A DNA stretch of 64,000 nucleotides from Kitasatospora aureofaciens (GCF_001188955.3 NZ_JPRF03000014.1:124001-188000), one strand, 5' to 3'. Counted from the stretch's first letter, positions 32,217 to 41,206 are shown. Notes: generated from the letters alone by a model not told the origin. Numbers and translations are program-made.

Positions 32217-33056
32217 ATGCTCCCCGACCGCCCGACCACCCCCGGGCCGACCGAAGCCGGGCGCGGGGTCCAACGACCGCACAGGGGAGGGCCGTTGAAC
32301 CCCGCGCCCCAGCCCCCGCCGGGCACCTCCCCCCAGCCGGGCCTCGCACCTCGGCACCCCGACTACGCCCGACTCGCCGCTGTCGGCCCCTACTTCGCCC
32401 TCCACACCTCGACCGCCACCACCCCGCCGCCCGGCTTCCGCCCCCTCCCCGAGCTGTACGGCACCGGCCCGGACGCGCCGCTCGCGGCCCGGATCCGGGT
32501 GGTGGCGCAGCGCCTGGGTACGGCCGAACTCCGGGTCGCCGCCTCGATCCTGCACCTCGGTCTGGCCGCCCGCTTCTGGTCGGTGGGCCTGGGGTCGGCC
32601 GTGCTACTGGGGACGGTCCCGACGCTGGAGCACGCCTGGGTGCGGGTCCCGGACCAGGGGCCGATCGACCTCTGGACGCCGCCGGAACCGATCCGCCCCA
32701 CCCCCGGCGGTCTCGTCGACCAGCTGCACCAGGCCGTACTGGTCGGGCAGTTGGAGCCACTGGCCGAAGCGGTGCGCACCGCCGTGCCGCTCGCGGCGCG
32801 CCTGCTGCGCGGCAACGCCGCCTCCGCGCTGGCCGGTACGCTCCGGATGCTGGACGCCCATGCCCCGGGCGCGGCCCGGGAGTTGGTCGCACAGCTACTG
32901 GACCATCCGCCGCTGGCGGGTTCCGGCACACTGCTCACCGGCCCGCACGGCGCGGCGTTCCGGCGGACGAGCTGCTGCCTCTACTACCGGATCGGTCCGG
33001 GTGCGGGGCTCTGCGGGGACTGCTGCTTCACGCGGCCACCGGCCCGACGGCGGTAG
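32217..33056 (+). CDS. FhuF-like (2Fe-2S) ferric iron reductase family protein
   Basis: This 279-residue soluble protein ends in a four-cysteine motif, CC-x11-C-x2-C (CCLYYRIGPGAGLCGDC), which is the [2Fe-2S] site of FhuF-type siderophore reductases. The central segment (VAASILHLGLAARFWSVGLG, WVRVPDQGPIDLW) also fits the family. The first 45 residues are Pro/Gly-rich and probably disordered. Such proteins release iron from ferric siderophores. No iron box is visible close upstream and no siderophore transporter is adjacent. Confidence 0.8.
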   Translation: MLPDRPTTPGPTEAGRGVQRPHRGGPLNPAPQPPPGTSPQPGLAPRHPDYARLAAVGPYFALHTSTATTPPPGFRPLPELYGTGPDAPLAARIRVVAQRLGTAELRVAASILHLGLAARFWSVGLGSAVLLGTVPTLEHAWVRVPDQGPIDLWTPPEPIRPTPGGLVDQLHQAVLVGQLEPLAEAVRTAVPLAARLLRGNAASALAGTLRMLDAHAPGAARELVAQLLDHPPLAGSGTLLTGPHGAAFRRTSCCLYYRIGPGAGLCGDCCFTRPPARRR

Positions 33057-33134
33057 AGCGACCGGCGGGCCCGCGGCCAATGACCAACGGGCTCGCGGAC
33101 AGCGACCAGCGGATCCGCGGTTCAGGCGCGAGCG

Positions 33135-33171
33135 GGCCCGCGCCCGGCTTGTCCAAGGCCGGGCGCGGGCC
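33135..33171. terminator. Strong hairpin terminator
   Basis: A 14-bp perfect stem GGCCCGCGCCCGGC (33135-33148) with 33158-33171 and a nine-base loop lies between the convergent FhuF-like gene and the YhgE-type gene. The rest of 33057-33278 holds only repetitive ACCAGCGGAT-like spacer. Confidence 0.8.
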
Positions 33172-33278
33172 TCCGATCCCCACCCGGCGCGATGCCCGTG
33201 GCGCCGGGTGAAGCCTTCGAGGTTCTGCGGTCGGACGGTCGCCCCGCAGTCGGACGCGCGCCCCGCAGTCGGCGGTCC

Positions 33279-34331
33279 TCAGATCGCGACCGCCTCCTCC
33301 ATCTCCTCCTCGGCCTCCACCGGCGTCTCCACCGGACGGCGCCCGCGGCCCTCGTACAGCGCCGCGGCCACCAGGGCCGCCCCGCCCAGCAGCAGCCACA
33401 CCACCAGGGTCAGCACGTGACCGCCGAGGCCGGCGCCGCCGTCGAAGTACATGATGCTGCGCGCGCCCTCCAGATAGCCGGCGCCGGTCCAGAAGCCGTG
33501 CAGGCTCCCGAAGAAGCCGTTCTGCAGCTCGGGCCGGTAGATGCCGCCGGAGGAGGTGAAGTTGAGCATCACGAACAGCACCATCAGCGCGAGCGTGGTC
33601 CACTTCTTCAGGAAGCTGTGCAGGCCGATGCCGATCAGGACGATGCCTGCGGAGTAGAGCCAGCCCAGCGCCCAGATCGCGGCGTAGTCGTGGTCGACGA
33701 CGTGGAAGACCGGCCCGGCGGTGACGATCCCGATCACGCTGACCACCAGCGAGACCGCCACTCCGACCAGCGCCCGGATCCGCAGGCTCAGCCCGGCACC
33801 GGCGGCGCCGATCGCCGCGACGCTGGCGTAGGAGCCGATGCTCAGCGCGACCAGCAGGAAGAACAGGCCCTGGCCGGTCGGGTCGCCCTCGGCGAGGGTG
33901 GTGAGGTCGGTGACGTGCAGCGGGACGCCCTGCTTGTCGGTGACGTTGGTGAACACCGCCGTGGCGGCCACCACCGAGGTGTCCGAGTTGCCCTTGGCCA
34001 CGATCAGCTCGGGACTCCCGGCGTCGGGCACGAAGGCGCCGACCAGGTCTCGCTCGCGCAGCTGCTGCTCGGCGGTGGCGCGGTCGTCGACGGTGCGGAC
34101 GTCCAGCGCGTCGCCGGCCTTGCCCTGGATCGCCTGGGCCAGGCCGTGCGCCTGGGGGCCGGCCCCGACCACGGCGACCTTGAGGTGGTGGGGTTCCGGC
34201 TGGTGGAAGGCGCCCTGGTAGGCGAGGGCCATGCCGAGACACATCAGCAGCGGGGTGAGCAGGTGGACGGCGAGGTGCTTGAGCGAGTGCCCCAGGGTGG
34301 GCGCTGCCGCGATGGTCTGGGGTGTGCTCAT
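33279..34331 (-). CDS. YhgE/Pip-like (ABC-2 type) membrane protein
   Basis: This 350-residue protein has one N-terminal membrane helix (LLTPLLMCLGMALAYQGAF) and an external domain of about 130 residues. A block of five helices follows (LFFLLVALSIGSYASVAAIG; VSLVVSVIGIVTAGP; LYSAGIVLIGIGL; LALMVLFVMLNF; LTLVVWLLLGGAAL). This is the layout of YhgE/Pip and DUF3533 proteins related to ABC-2 permeases, often linked to drug or lipid export or ESX-like secretion. The tail is Glu-rich. I chose ATG 34331; the longer in-frame start at 34409 adds a Cys-rich stretch without support. AT-rich direct repeats upstream suggest control by an unlinked regulator. Confidence 0.78.
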   Translation of the reverse strand: MSTPQTIAAAPTLGHSLKHLAVHLLTPLLMCLGMALAYQGAFHQPEPHHLKVAVVGAGPQAHGLAQAIQGKAGDALDVRTVDDRATAEQQLRERDLVGAFVPDAGSPELIVAKGNSDTSVVAATAVFTNVTDKQGVPLHVTDLTTLAEGDPTGQGLFFLLVALSIGSYASVAAIGAAGAGLSLRIRALVGVAVSLVVSVIGIVTAGPVFHVVDHDYAAIWALGWLYSAGIVLIGIGLHSFLKKWTTLALMVLFVMLNFTSSGGIYRPELQNGFFGSLHGFWTGAGYLEGARSIMYFDGGAGLGGHVLTLVVWLLLGGAALVAAALYEGRGRRPVETPVEAEEEMEEAVAI

Positions 34332-34369
34332 GGCGTTCGTACCGTCCTCCGGCGAATCTTTTCGATCAA

Positions 34370-34408
34370 GGTGGCAAATACAACCAATGCAGGTGGTAAA
34401 TGCAACCA
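34370..34408. promoter_or_regulatory. AT-rich direct-repeat operator upstream of the YhgE-type gene
   Basis: Two copies of a 17-bp sequence, GGTGGCAAATACAACCA (34370-34386) and GGTGGTAAATGCAACCA (34392-34408), lie 22 bp apart, on the same face of the helix. They are in a low-GC island 40-75 bp upstream of the start. The same region has a CATC/GATG inverted element near 34407-34418. They look like tandem regulator sites. Confidence 0.55.
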
Positions 34409-34495
34409 TCTATGGATGTAGCTTACAACTATCCGACATCGATCGGAAGCCGGGGCCACTCTCCGGGACGGTCCGGCGCCCGCCGGACCGTCCGC

Positions 34496-36091
34496 TCAGC
34501 CCAGCTCGAACACGCCGTACGAGAAACCGTCCGCCCGCAGCTCTTCGTCCACCACCCGCACGCCCTGCACCTCCAGCGGCCGCACCGGGCGCCCATCGCC
34601 GGTACCGTCCGCCACCCGGACCACCCCCGGCTCCCGGCGCGGGTTCACGGCGACCAGGTACCGCCCGGACCGGACGTACACCAGCGGGTACCCGGCGTGC
34701 CGCACCTCGACCCCGCCGGCCGTTCCCAGCCCCGGGTGGGCACGGCGCAGCGAGATCAGCCGCCGGACGGTGTGCAGCAGCGACGTCGGGTCGGCCCGCT
34801 GGGAGAGCACGTCCGGCCGCCGCGGGTCCGGGTCCACCGGCAGGTAGAACCGGTCGGGAGTCGCGGCCGAGAACCCGGCCGACGGGCCCGGCACCCATTG
34901 CATCGGCGTCCGCGAGCCCGCCCGGTTGTAGCGAGGGCCGAGCACGCTGCCCTCGACGTCCGGCAGCCCGGGCAGGTAGCGCATGCCGATCTCGTCGCCG
35001 TAGTACACCGCGGGCAGGGTCGGCCAGGTGAACAGGAAGGCGAGGGCGGGGGCGAGTTGCTCGCCCGAACGGGGGCCGGTGGCGAGCCGGGAGAAGTCGT
35101 GGTTGGCGGTGGGCAGCACGATGTACCCGTCGCCATCGGTGAGTTCGGCGGCGGAGCGCCAGGCGTCCAGGAAGGTCTGCGGGGTGCCGCGGCCCTCGGC
35201 CTCGAAGTAGCACGGGCCCTGCTGCCAGAACTCCTCCACCGTGCCGCCGCCGTTGTTCCACAGCGAGCGCAGCGGAAGGCCGTGGTCGTTCCCGCCGAAG
35301 TGCAGGAAGAAGTCCGCGTGGAACCCCGCTGAAACGGCGGCGGCCGGCTCGCCCCACTCGGCGAGCAGCGCGGCCCGGGGGTGGGCGCGGTCCAGCCAGT
35401 CGCGCAGTTCGGTCCAGAGCTTGGCGGTCTCGACCCGGCCCGGGTCGTCCTTGACCAGTGAGTACGCCATGTCCACCCGGAAGCCGGACACCCCCAGGTC
35501 CAGCCAGTGCGCCATGATCCCGCGCAGCGCCGCCCGGTTGGCGCGCGGGCCCTCGGCGTCCACCGGCTGGCGCCAGGGCTCCTCGGAACTACCGCGGGCG
35601 TAGCCGAAGTTGAGCGCGGGCTGGCAGTCGAAGAAGTTCGGCAGGTACCAGCCGGGGCGGCTCCCGGGTGAGGCGACGAAGCCGTCCGCCTGCCGGTCCG
35701 ACCAGATGTAGCGGTGGTCGGCCCGGTCCTCGGCGGCGGCCAGGAACCAGGGGTGGCGGTCGGAGGTGTGCCCGGCGACCAGGTCGAGCAGGATCCGGAT
35801 GCCCTTGCGGCGGGCGGCCTCGACCAGTGCGACCAGGTCCTCGGTGCGGCCGTAGCGCGGGGCGGGGGTGAGGTAGTCGGTGACGTCGTATCCGGCGTCG
35901 CGGAACGGCGAGGCGAAGCAGGGGTTGAGCCAGACCGTGTCCACGCCGAGCCAGGAGAGGTGGTCCAGGTGCTCGGCGATGCCGGCGAAGTCGCCGATGC
36001 CGTCGCCGTCGGAGTCCGCGAAGGTCTGGGGGTAGATCTGGTAGAGGACGGCATCGGCCAGCCAGTCGGGGCCGGGGCGGGTCGAGGTCAT
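34496..36091 (-). CDS. GH13 family alpha-amylase/alpha-glucosidase-like enzyme
   Basis: This 531-residue protein lacks a signal peptide, so it is cytosolic. The TIM barrel shows VLYQIYPQTFADSDGDGIGD, the nucleophile Asp207 in GFRVDMAYS, the acid/base Glu245 in LLAEWGEP, and Asp332 in ANHDFSRL. GDEIGM appears before a C-terminal beta domain (VYVRSGRYLVAVNPRREPG). It is close to the alpha-glucosidase/trehalose-synthase subgroup and should hydrolyse or transfer alpha-glucosyl units of maltodextrins. AGGAGG precedes the ATG at 36091. No maltose ABC genes are adjacent; permease remnants lie 30 kb away. Confidence 0.88.
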   Translation of the reverse strand: MTSTRPGPDWLADAVLYQIYPQTFADSDGDGIGDFAGIAEHLDHLSWLGVDTVWLNPCFASPFRDAGYDVTDYLTPAPRYGRTEDLVALVEAARRKGIRILLDLVAGHTSDRHPWFLAAAEDRADHRYIWSDRQADGFVASPGSRPGWYLPNFFDCQPALNFGYARGSSEEPWRQPVDAEGPRANRAALRGIMAHWLDLGVSGFRVDMAYSLVKDDPGRVETAKLWTELRDWLDRAHPRAALLAEWGEPAAAVSAGFHADFFLHFGGNDHGLPLRSLWNNGGGTVEEFWQQGPCYFEAEGRGTPQTFLDAWRSAAELTDGDGYIVLPTANHDFSRLATGPRSGEQLAPALAFLFTWPTLPAVYYGDEIGMRYLPGLPDVEGSVLGPRYNRAGSRTPMQWVPGPSAGFSAATPDRFYLPVDPDPRRPDVLSQRADPTSLLHTVRRLISLRRAHPGLGTAGGVEVRHAGYPLVYVRSGRYLVAVNPRREPGVVRVADGTGDGRPVRPLEVQGVRVVDEELRADGFSYGVFELG

Positions 36092-36372
36092 GGGGTGGGT
36101 CCTCCTGCCGGGTCCGGGGGCCGCGCGGGCCGAGAGCACGAGACGGGCCGGGCTGAGCCGGGAGCCGAAGGGCCGGGCCGGGCCGAGCCGGGTGCCACCG
36201 ATTCTCGTCCAATCCCGGCCGTCCCGACAGCCCTCCACGCACCTTCACGGAACCACCGCCGTACCCGCCCGCGCCCCGCCACCCCGCCCCTGACGCCCCT
36301 GACGCCCCTGCGACGCCCTCGACGCCCCGCTCCCGACGCCCTCCGCTGCTTCTTCACCCCCGGGCGCCAGCG
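36092..36372. repeat. Non-coding spacer with short direct repeats
   Basis: There is no gene in these 281 bp. A 22-bp imperfect direct repeat (GGGCCGGGCTGAGCCGGGAG-type) occurs at 36145-36166 and 36175-36196, and a CCCCTGACG 9-mer is repeated near 36286-36309. They lie between the GH13 start and the eda stop and may contain the GH13 promoter, but no clear hexamers are visible. Confidence 0.6.
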
Positions 36373-36996
36373 CTACGCCCGCGCCGCGCAGGCCCTGGTG
36401 AACTCCCGGGCCCGCCGGGTGATCTCCGCCCAGTCCCCCGCCTCGACCGCGGCCGGCGGCACCACGTCCGTGCCCGCGCACACCGCGAGCGCCCCCTGCG
36501 CCAGGAACTCGGCCGCGTTGCCCGCGTTCACCCCGCCGGAGGCCACCAGCGGCACGTCCGGGTACGGGCCGCGCAGGTCCTTGAAGTAGCCGGGGCCGAA
36601 CGACCGGGCCGGGAAGATCTTGACGGCCGCGGCGCCCAGGTCGACCGCCCGGGCCACCTCGGTCGGAGTGAGCGCCCCCAGCACCACCGGCACTCCCCGG
36701 GCCCGCGCGGCCTGCGCGACCTCGGGCCGGCAGCCGGGGGTGACCAGGAACGACGCCCCCGCGTCGATCCCCCGCTCGGCCTGCTCCGCGGTCAGCACCG
36801 TCCCGACCCCGACCCGCCATCCGGACGCGGACGCCCGTGTCAGGTGGCCCGTCACATCCTGTGTGGTGTAAGTGAATTCGGTGAACCTGATACCTCCCTC
36901 GGCAAGTGCGGAGCACAGCGCGGCGGCGTCCGGGATCCGGGGCGCGCGGACCACCGCGATCACCGGGTCGTCCCACAGCTCGGAAAGGTGGTTCAT
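36373..36996 (-). CDS. eda: 2-dehydro-3-deoxyphosphogluconate (KDPG) aldolase
   Basis: This 207-residue class I aldolase has the family landmarks: VIAVVRAP near the start, IRFTEFTYTT with catalytic Glu40, VGVGTVLTAEQAERGIDAGA, FLVTPGCRPEVA, and the Schiff-base Lys126 in AAVKIFPA. It splits KDPG to pyruvate and glyceraldehyde 3-phosphate. Its ATG overlaps the stop of the upstream deacylase (ATGA at 36993-36996), so it is translationally coupled and last in the operon. KDPG would come from the divergent KDG kinase, not from an Entner-Doudoroff dehydratase, none of which is nearby. Confidence 0.93.
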   Translation of the reverse strand: MNHLSELWDDPVIAVVRAPRIPDAAALCSALAEGGIRFTEFTYTTQDVTGHLTRASASGWRVGVGTVLTAEQAERGIDAGASFLVTPGCRPEVAQAARARGVPVVLGALTPTEVARAVDLGAAAVKIFPARSFGPGYFKDLRGPYPDVPLVASGGVNAGNAAEFLAQGALAVCAGTDVVPPAAVEAGDWAEITRRAREFTRACAARA

Positions 36997-38609
36997 CGGG
37001 CCAGAGTCCCTCGGTCGGTGCGGCGCAGGGCGCGCCCGGGCCGGGCGCCGGTGGTGCGACCCTGCCGGACGACGGCGGTGCCGTTGACGTACACGTACTC
37101 GATGCCCTCGGCGGGCAGCCGGGGTTGCTCGAAGGTGGCGGCGTCCCGGACCCGTCCGGGGTCGAGGAGCACCAGGTCCGCGTGGAAGCCGGGGGCGATC
37201 CGGCCGCGCCGGTCCAGTCCCAGCCGGGCGGCCGGCCTTCCGGTCATCCGGGCGACCGCCTCCTCCAGGGTGAGCACGCCCAACTCCCTGCTGTAGTGGC
37301 CGAGGTAGCGCGCGAAGGTGCCCCAGGCGCGCGGGTGCGGCCGGGCACCGACCAGCAGGCCGTCGCTTCCGACGGTGTGCGTCGGGTGTCGCATGACCGC
37401 CCGGACGTTCTCCTCGTGCCCGACGTGCTGGAGCACGGTGGTGCCCAACTCGTCCTGGCGCAGCAGGTCGAGGAAGGTCTCCGTCCCGCCGCGCCCGTGC
37501 TCGGCGGCGAGTTCGGCGACGGTCCGGCCGACCGCCCCGGCGAGCCGCTCCGAGCGGACGCCGGAGATCTGGATCGTCGTCCAGTCGGCGACCACGCCGT
37601 GGCAGCCGTCGCTCCCCTGCTCCTCCATCGCGCACCGGATCCGCTCACGGTCCGCCGGGTCGGCGAGCCGGGCCAGGGTCGCGCCCGGGCCGCCCTCGGT
37701 GGCCCAACTCGGCAGCAGGGCAGCCAGGGTGGTGGAGCCGGGCAGGTAGGGATAGCTGTCCAGGGTGAGGTCGATGCCGTCGGCGAGTGCCCGGTCGACC
37801 AGTTCCAGCAGTTCCCCCGCCCGGCCGCGGTTGACGCCGAAGTTCATCGTGGCATGGGTCAGGTGCAGTGCGCAGCCGGATCGCCGGGCGATCTCCACCA
37901 TCTCCGCGTAGCCCTCCAACGCGCCGCGCCCGTACGAGCGTTGGTGTGGCGCGTGGAAGCCGCCGTAGGCCGCGACCACGGTGCACAGCTCGACCAGTTC
38001 GGCGGTGTCCGCGTACATCCCGGGGGTGTAGCTGAGGCCGCTGGACATGCCGACCGCGCCGTCCAGCAGGCCCTTCGCCAACTCCCGCCGCATCCGGTCG
38101 AGTTCGGCGGGAGTGGGCGCGCGGTTCTGCCAGCCCGTGGCGAGCATTCGCAGCGAGCCGTGCGGGACCAGGTAGCAGGCGTTGACGGCGGGCCGGGTGC
38201 GGTCGATCCGGTCCAGGTACCCGGCGACGTCGTGCCAGTCCCAGTCGAAGTCCGCCGGATCGCCGTTCCAGCCCGCCAGTTGGCGGCGCAGCGCGGGCAG
38301 GGTGGTGTCGTCCACCGGGGCGAAGGACAGGCCGTCCTGGCCGAGGACCTCGCAGGTGACGCCCTGGGTGACCTTGGCCGGGTGCTCGGGTTCGAGCAGC
38401 AGGGCGAGGTCGGAGTGGGCGTGCATGTCGATGAAGCCGGGGGCGAGCACCAGCCCATCGGCGTCCACTGTCGAGGGCCCGTGCAGTCCGGTGCCGATCT
38501 CGGCGATCAGCCCGTCGGCGATCCGCACATCGGCGCGGTAGCGTTCGGCGCCGGTTCCGTCGACGACCGTCGCCCCCTTGAAGACCTCACCTCTCGCCGC
38601 CTCCGGCAT
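36993..38609 (-). CDS. N-acyl-D-amino-acid deacylase family amidohydrolase
   Basis: This 538-residue D-aminoacylase-family amidohydrolase has FIDMHAHSDLALLLEPEHPA (metal-binding HxH), VTQGVTCEVLGQDGLSFAP with the bridging Cys/Glu region, GAVGMSSGLSYTPGMYADT, LHLTHATMNFG, and the C-terminal HPTHTVGSDGLLVG Asp. The family removes N-acyl groups from D-amino acids or amino-sugar acids. Its ATG shares one base with the stop of the PLP enzyme gene. In this operon a likely substrate is N-acetyl-D-glucosaminate; N-acetyl-D-amino acids are the alternative. Confidence 0.9.
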   Translation of the reverse strand: MPEAARGEVFKGATVVDGTGAERYRADVRIADGLIAEIGTGLHGPSTVDADGLVLAPGFIDMHAHSDLALLLEPEHPAKVTQGVTCEVLGQDGLSFAPVDDTTLPALRRQLAGWNGDPADFDWDWHDVAGYLDRIDRTRPAVNACYLVPHGSLRMLATGWQNRAPTPAELDRMRRELAKGLLDGAVGMSSGLSYTPGMYADTAELVELCTVVAAYGGFHAPHQRSYGRGALEGYAEMVEIARRSGCALHLTHATMNFGVNRGRAGELLELVDRALADGIDLTLDSYPYLPGSTTLAALLPSWATEGGPGATLARLADPADRERIRCAMEEQGSDGCHGVVADWTTIQISGVRSERLAGAVGRTVAELAAEHGRGGTETFLDLLRQDELGTTVLQHVGHEENVRAVMRHPTHTVGSDGLLVGARPHPRAWGTFARYLGHYSRELGVLTLEEAVARMTGRPAARLGLDRRGRIAPGFHADLVLLDPGRVRDAATFEQPRLPAEGIEYVYVNGTAVVRQGRTTGARPGRALRRTDRGTLAR

Positions 38610-39946
38610 CAGAAGAATGTCCTGACCAGCCCGGTGACCTTCGGCTCGGCCGCATCCGCGGAGTCCAGCACCGGGATCGCGGTCCACTTGTCGAAGGCCG
38701 TGCACGGGTGCGAGACGCCGAGCCGCAGCACCGCGCCGATCGGCGCGAGGTCGCCCGCGTCGCGGAGGAAGGCGTGCTGGTCGTTGAGCGCGGTGATCCG
38801 CGCCGCCGCTCCCGTCAACCGGGCTCCGCCGCGCACGAGTTGCGGCTCGGGCAGACCATCGTCGAAGGGCAGGTCGCGCTTGCCGGCGTCCAGCAGCGCC
38901 AGTTGCGGCTCCGGCCGGGAGGCCACCCGGGCCCAGCCGTGCAGCGCGCCGCGGAACGGGGTGTCGCCGCCGCCCCGGACGAGCGGCGAGATGCCCCGGT
39001 AGAAGCCGTCGTCGTGGGCGATGTACGCGCCCGAGCGCAGCACCACGAGGGCCTCCGGCAGGGCGGCCAACTCATCGACCACCAGGTCGAAGTAGGCGCT
39101 GCCACCGGCCGAGACGACCGGCGGCACGCCGTCCGGGTAGGCGTCGGCGAGCCGGCCGTGCAGCTCGCCGAGCGCCTTCAGGTAACCGCGTACGGTGGCC
39201 AGCCCCTCGGTCGTGGCGTCGTGTGCGAGGGCTCCCTCGTAGCCGCCGACGCCGGCCAGCCGGAGGGTGGGCGCGCGCAGCACGGCGGCGGCGACCTCGA
39301 CGGCCGCGTCCACGCCGCGCGCGCCGGTCCGCCCGCCCGGACCGCCGAGTTCGACCAGCACCTCGACCGGCCGTTCGGCCCCGGCGGCGCGCAGCGCCTC
39401 GTCCATCAGCCGTACGCCCTCGCTGGAGTCGGTCCAGCAGAGGAAGGCGAAGCCCGGGTCGGCGGCCAGTTCGGCGGCGAGCCAGGCGAGTCCGGCCGGG
39501 TCGAGCAGGGTGTTGGCGAGCAGGATCCGCTGGACGCCGAAGGCCCGGGCGACCCGCACCTGCGGCAGGTTGGCGAGGGTGATGCCGTGGCTGCCGGCGG
39601 CGAGTTGGGCCTGCCAGAGTTCGGGCGCCATGGTGGTCTTGCCGTGCGGGGCGAGGGCGACGCCCGCCTTGGCGCACCAGTCGGCCATGGTGCGGACGTT
39701 GTGGTCGAGCGCGGCGCCGTCGAGGGTGAGCAGCGGGGTGCCGAGCGAGGACAGGGTGGGCCCGGTGGCCAGCCAGTCGCGGACGGTGTGGCCCCAACTC
39801 TCGGGCGGGGCCGCCTTGAACCGCCAGTCGAGGGTCTCCTCGGCCAGTGCCGCCACCGCCCCTTCGGCGATCCCCGGCCCGGTCGCGGCGCTCGCGAAGG
39901 CGCTGCCGTCCGCCGGGCCACCGTCGCCTGCGTAGGTCTGCTCCAC
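38609..39946 (-). CDS. Fold-type III PLP enzyme (D-threonine aldolase/D-serine deaminase-like), candidate D-glucosaminate dehydratase
   Basis: This 445-residue protein has an alanine-racemase-like N-terminal barrel with the PLP lysine in LAPHGKTTMAPEL and a DSD1-type C-terminal domain (SHPCTAFDKWTAIPVLD, a metal-ligand-like HPC). This group includes D-serine dehydratases, D-threonine aldolases and glucosaminate ammonia-lyases. With KDG kinase, KDPG aldolase and RidA encoded alongside, conversion of D-glucosaminate to KDG plus ammonia is a good fit. I chose GTG 39946 after GGAGGAAG; it is the first gene of the leftward operon, 20 bp from the operator. Confidence 0.85.
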   Translation of the reverse strand: MEQTYAGDGGPADGSAFASAATGPGIAEGAVAALAEETLDWRFKAAPPESWGHTVRDWLATGPTLSSLGTPLLTLDGAALDHNVRTMADWCAKAGVALAPHGKTTMAPELWQAQLAAGSHGITLANLPQVRVARAFGVQRILLANTLLDPAGLAWLAAELAADPGFAFLCWTDSSEGVRLMDEALRAAGAERPVEVLVELGGPGGRTGARGVDAAVEVAAAVLRAPTLRLAGVGGYEGALAHDATTEGLATVRGYLKALGELHGRLADAYPDGVPPVVSAGGSAYFDLVVDELAALPEALVVLRSGAYIAHDDGFYRGISPLVRGGGDTPFRGALHGWARVASRPEPQLALLDAGKRDLPFDDGLPEPQLVRGGARLTGAAARITALNDQHAFLRDAGDLAPIGAVLRLGVSHPCTAFDKWTAIPVLDSADAAEPKVTGLVRTFF

Positions 39947-39966
39947 CGTCTTCCTCCATCCATCAT

Positions 39967-40000
39967 GTTGCAGCATGTGCAACGAGGGTTGCACATGCTG
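39967..40000. promoter_or_regulatory. IclR/KdgR-type operator in the divergent promoter
   Basis: A 13-bp perfect inverted repeat CAGCATGTGCAAC (39971-39983) / GTTGCACATGCTG (39988-40000) has a GAGG centre. It is overlaid by GTTGCA-N5-TGCAAC (39967-39983). Three GTTGCA half-sites are thus spaced about 10-11 bp apart. This GTTGC/GCAAC form is typical of IclR-family operators, and an IclR gene lies in the right-hand operon. The site overlaps the 5' end of the leftward operon and lies 70-100 bp before the kinase start. Confidence 0.7.
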
Positions 40001-40069
40001 GCAGCACGGTTCTAGCATCGGCGCCGGATCACGGTCAACGGACCCGACCGCAGACGAGGAGCCCAGCAG

Positions 40070-41206
40070 ATGCCGCGACAGGACACCCCGGGCCCGACCC
40101 GCCCCGGGCCTCCGCCGACGGCCGTCTGCGTGGGCGAGTCGATGGCCGTCCTGCTGCCCGACCGCCCGGGCCCCCTGGAGGCCGTGGAGAGCTTCCGGAT
40201 GTCGGTCGGCGGCGCGGAGTCCAACGTGGCCGGCACGCTGGCCGCGCTCGGCGTGCCGACCGCCTGGATCAGCCGGGTCGGTGACGACGGCTTCGGCCGC
40301 CGGCTGCTCGCCGAGGTCTCCGCCCGCGGCGTGGACGTCTCCGGCGTCACCGTCGACCCGCACCGCCCGACCGGCCTCTATCTCAAGGAGGTCGGCGGCG
40401 CCACCGGCCACCGGCACGACCTCGGCCCCGGCCGCAGCCGCCTCCACTACCACCGGCGCGGCTCCGCGGCCGCCGCGCTCTCCCCCGCCCTGCTCGCCGA
40501 TCCGGCCGCCGCCGCCCTGCTGGCGGGCGCCCGCCTGCTGCACCTGTCCGGCATCACCGCCGCGCTCTCGGACGACTGCCTGGCCCTGCTGCGCGCCCTG
40601 CTCGCCGACCGCCGCCCGCACCGGCTGGTCAGCTTCGACCTCAACTGGCGCCCCGCGCTCTGGCGGGACCGCGACCCGGCCGTGCTGCCACAACTGCTGG
40701 ACGCCGCCGGCCTGCTGCTGCTCGGCGCCGACGAGGCCCAGGACGCCTTCGGCACCGACGAGCCCGCCGCACTGCGCCGCCGCTTCCCCTCCCCCGCCAC
40801 CGTGGTGGTCAAGGACGCGGCCCGGGTGGTCACCGCCCTGGAGCGGGACGGCACCGCGGTCGCCGAACCGGCCCTGGCCGTCGAGGTGGTGGAGGCCACC
40901 GGCGCGGGCGACGCCTTCGCGGCCGGGTACCTGGCCGGCCTCCTCCGCGGCCTGGACCAGCGCGGACGGCTGCGACTCGGCCACCTGGGCGCGGCCTGCG
41001 CGCTGACCGCCCACGGCGACCAGGCCGAGCTGCCGTCCGCCCCGGTGGTGGCTGCGCTGCTCGACGCCTCCCCGGCCGACTGGGCCGCCACCCGGGTCAC
41101 CGCCGAGGGCATCACCTCCCCGGCCCTGCCCTCCGGCCGGGCCCCCGTCACGGCACCGGCCGGGTCCCGCACCAGGCCGCCGGCCGATCCGGCCCGGGCA
41201 CAATGA
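40070..41206 (+). CDS. kdgK: PfkB-family sugar kinase, probable 2-keto-3-deoxygluconate kinase
   Basis: This 378-residue ribokinase-family enzyme has VGESMAVLLPD and VGGAESNVAGTLAALG at the N-terminus (substrate side) and VVEATGAGDAFAAGYLAGLL with catalytic Asp281. SFDLNWRPALW is a KDG-kinase-like segment. It should phosphorylate KDG to KDPG for the aldolase in the divergent operon. The last 40 residues are Pro/Ala/Arg-rich and extra. It is first in a rightward operon with iclR (37 bp on) and ridA. Confidence 0.88.
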   Translation: MPRQDTPGPTRPGPPPTAVCVGESMAVLLPDRPGPLEAVESFRMSVGGAESNVAGTLAALGVPTAWISRVGDDGFGRRLLAEVSARGVDVSGVTVDPHRPTGLYLKEVGGATGHRHDLGPGRSRLHYHRRGSAAAALSPALLADPAAAALLAGARLLHLSGITAALSDDCLALLRALLADRRPHRLVSFDLNWRPALWRDRDPAVLPQLLDAAGLLLLGADEAQDAFGTDEPAALRRRFPSPATVVVKDAARVVTALERDGTAVAEPALAVEVVEATGAGDAFAAGYLAGLLRGLDQRGRLRLGHLGAACALTAHGDQAELPSAPVVAALLDASPADWAATRVTAEGITSPALPSGRAPVTAPAGSRTRPPADPARAQ

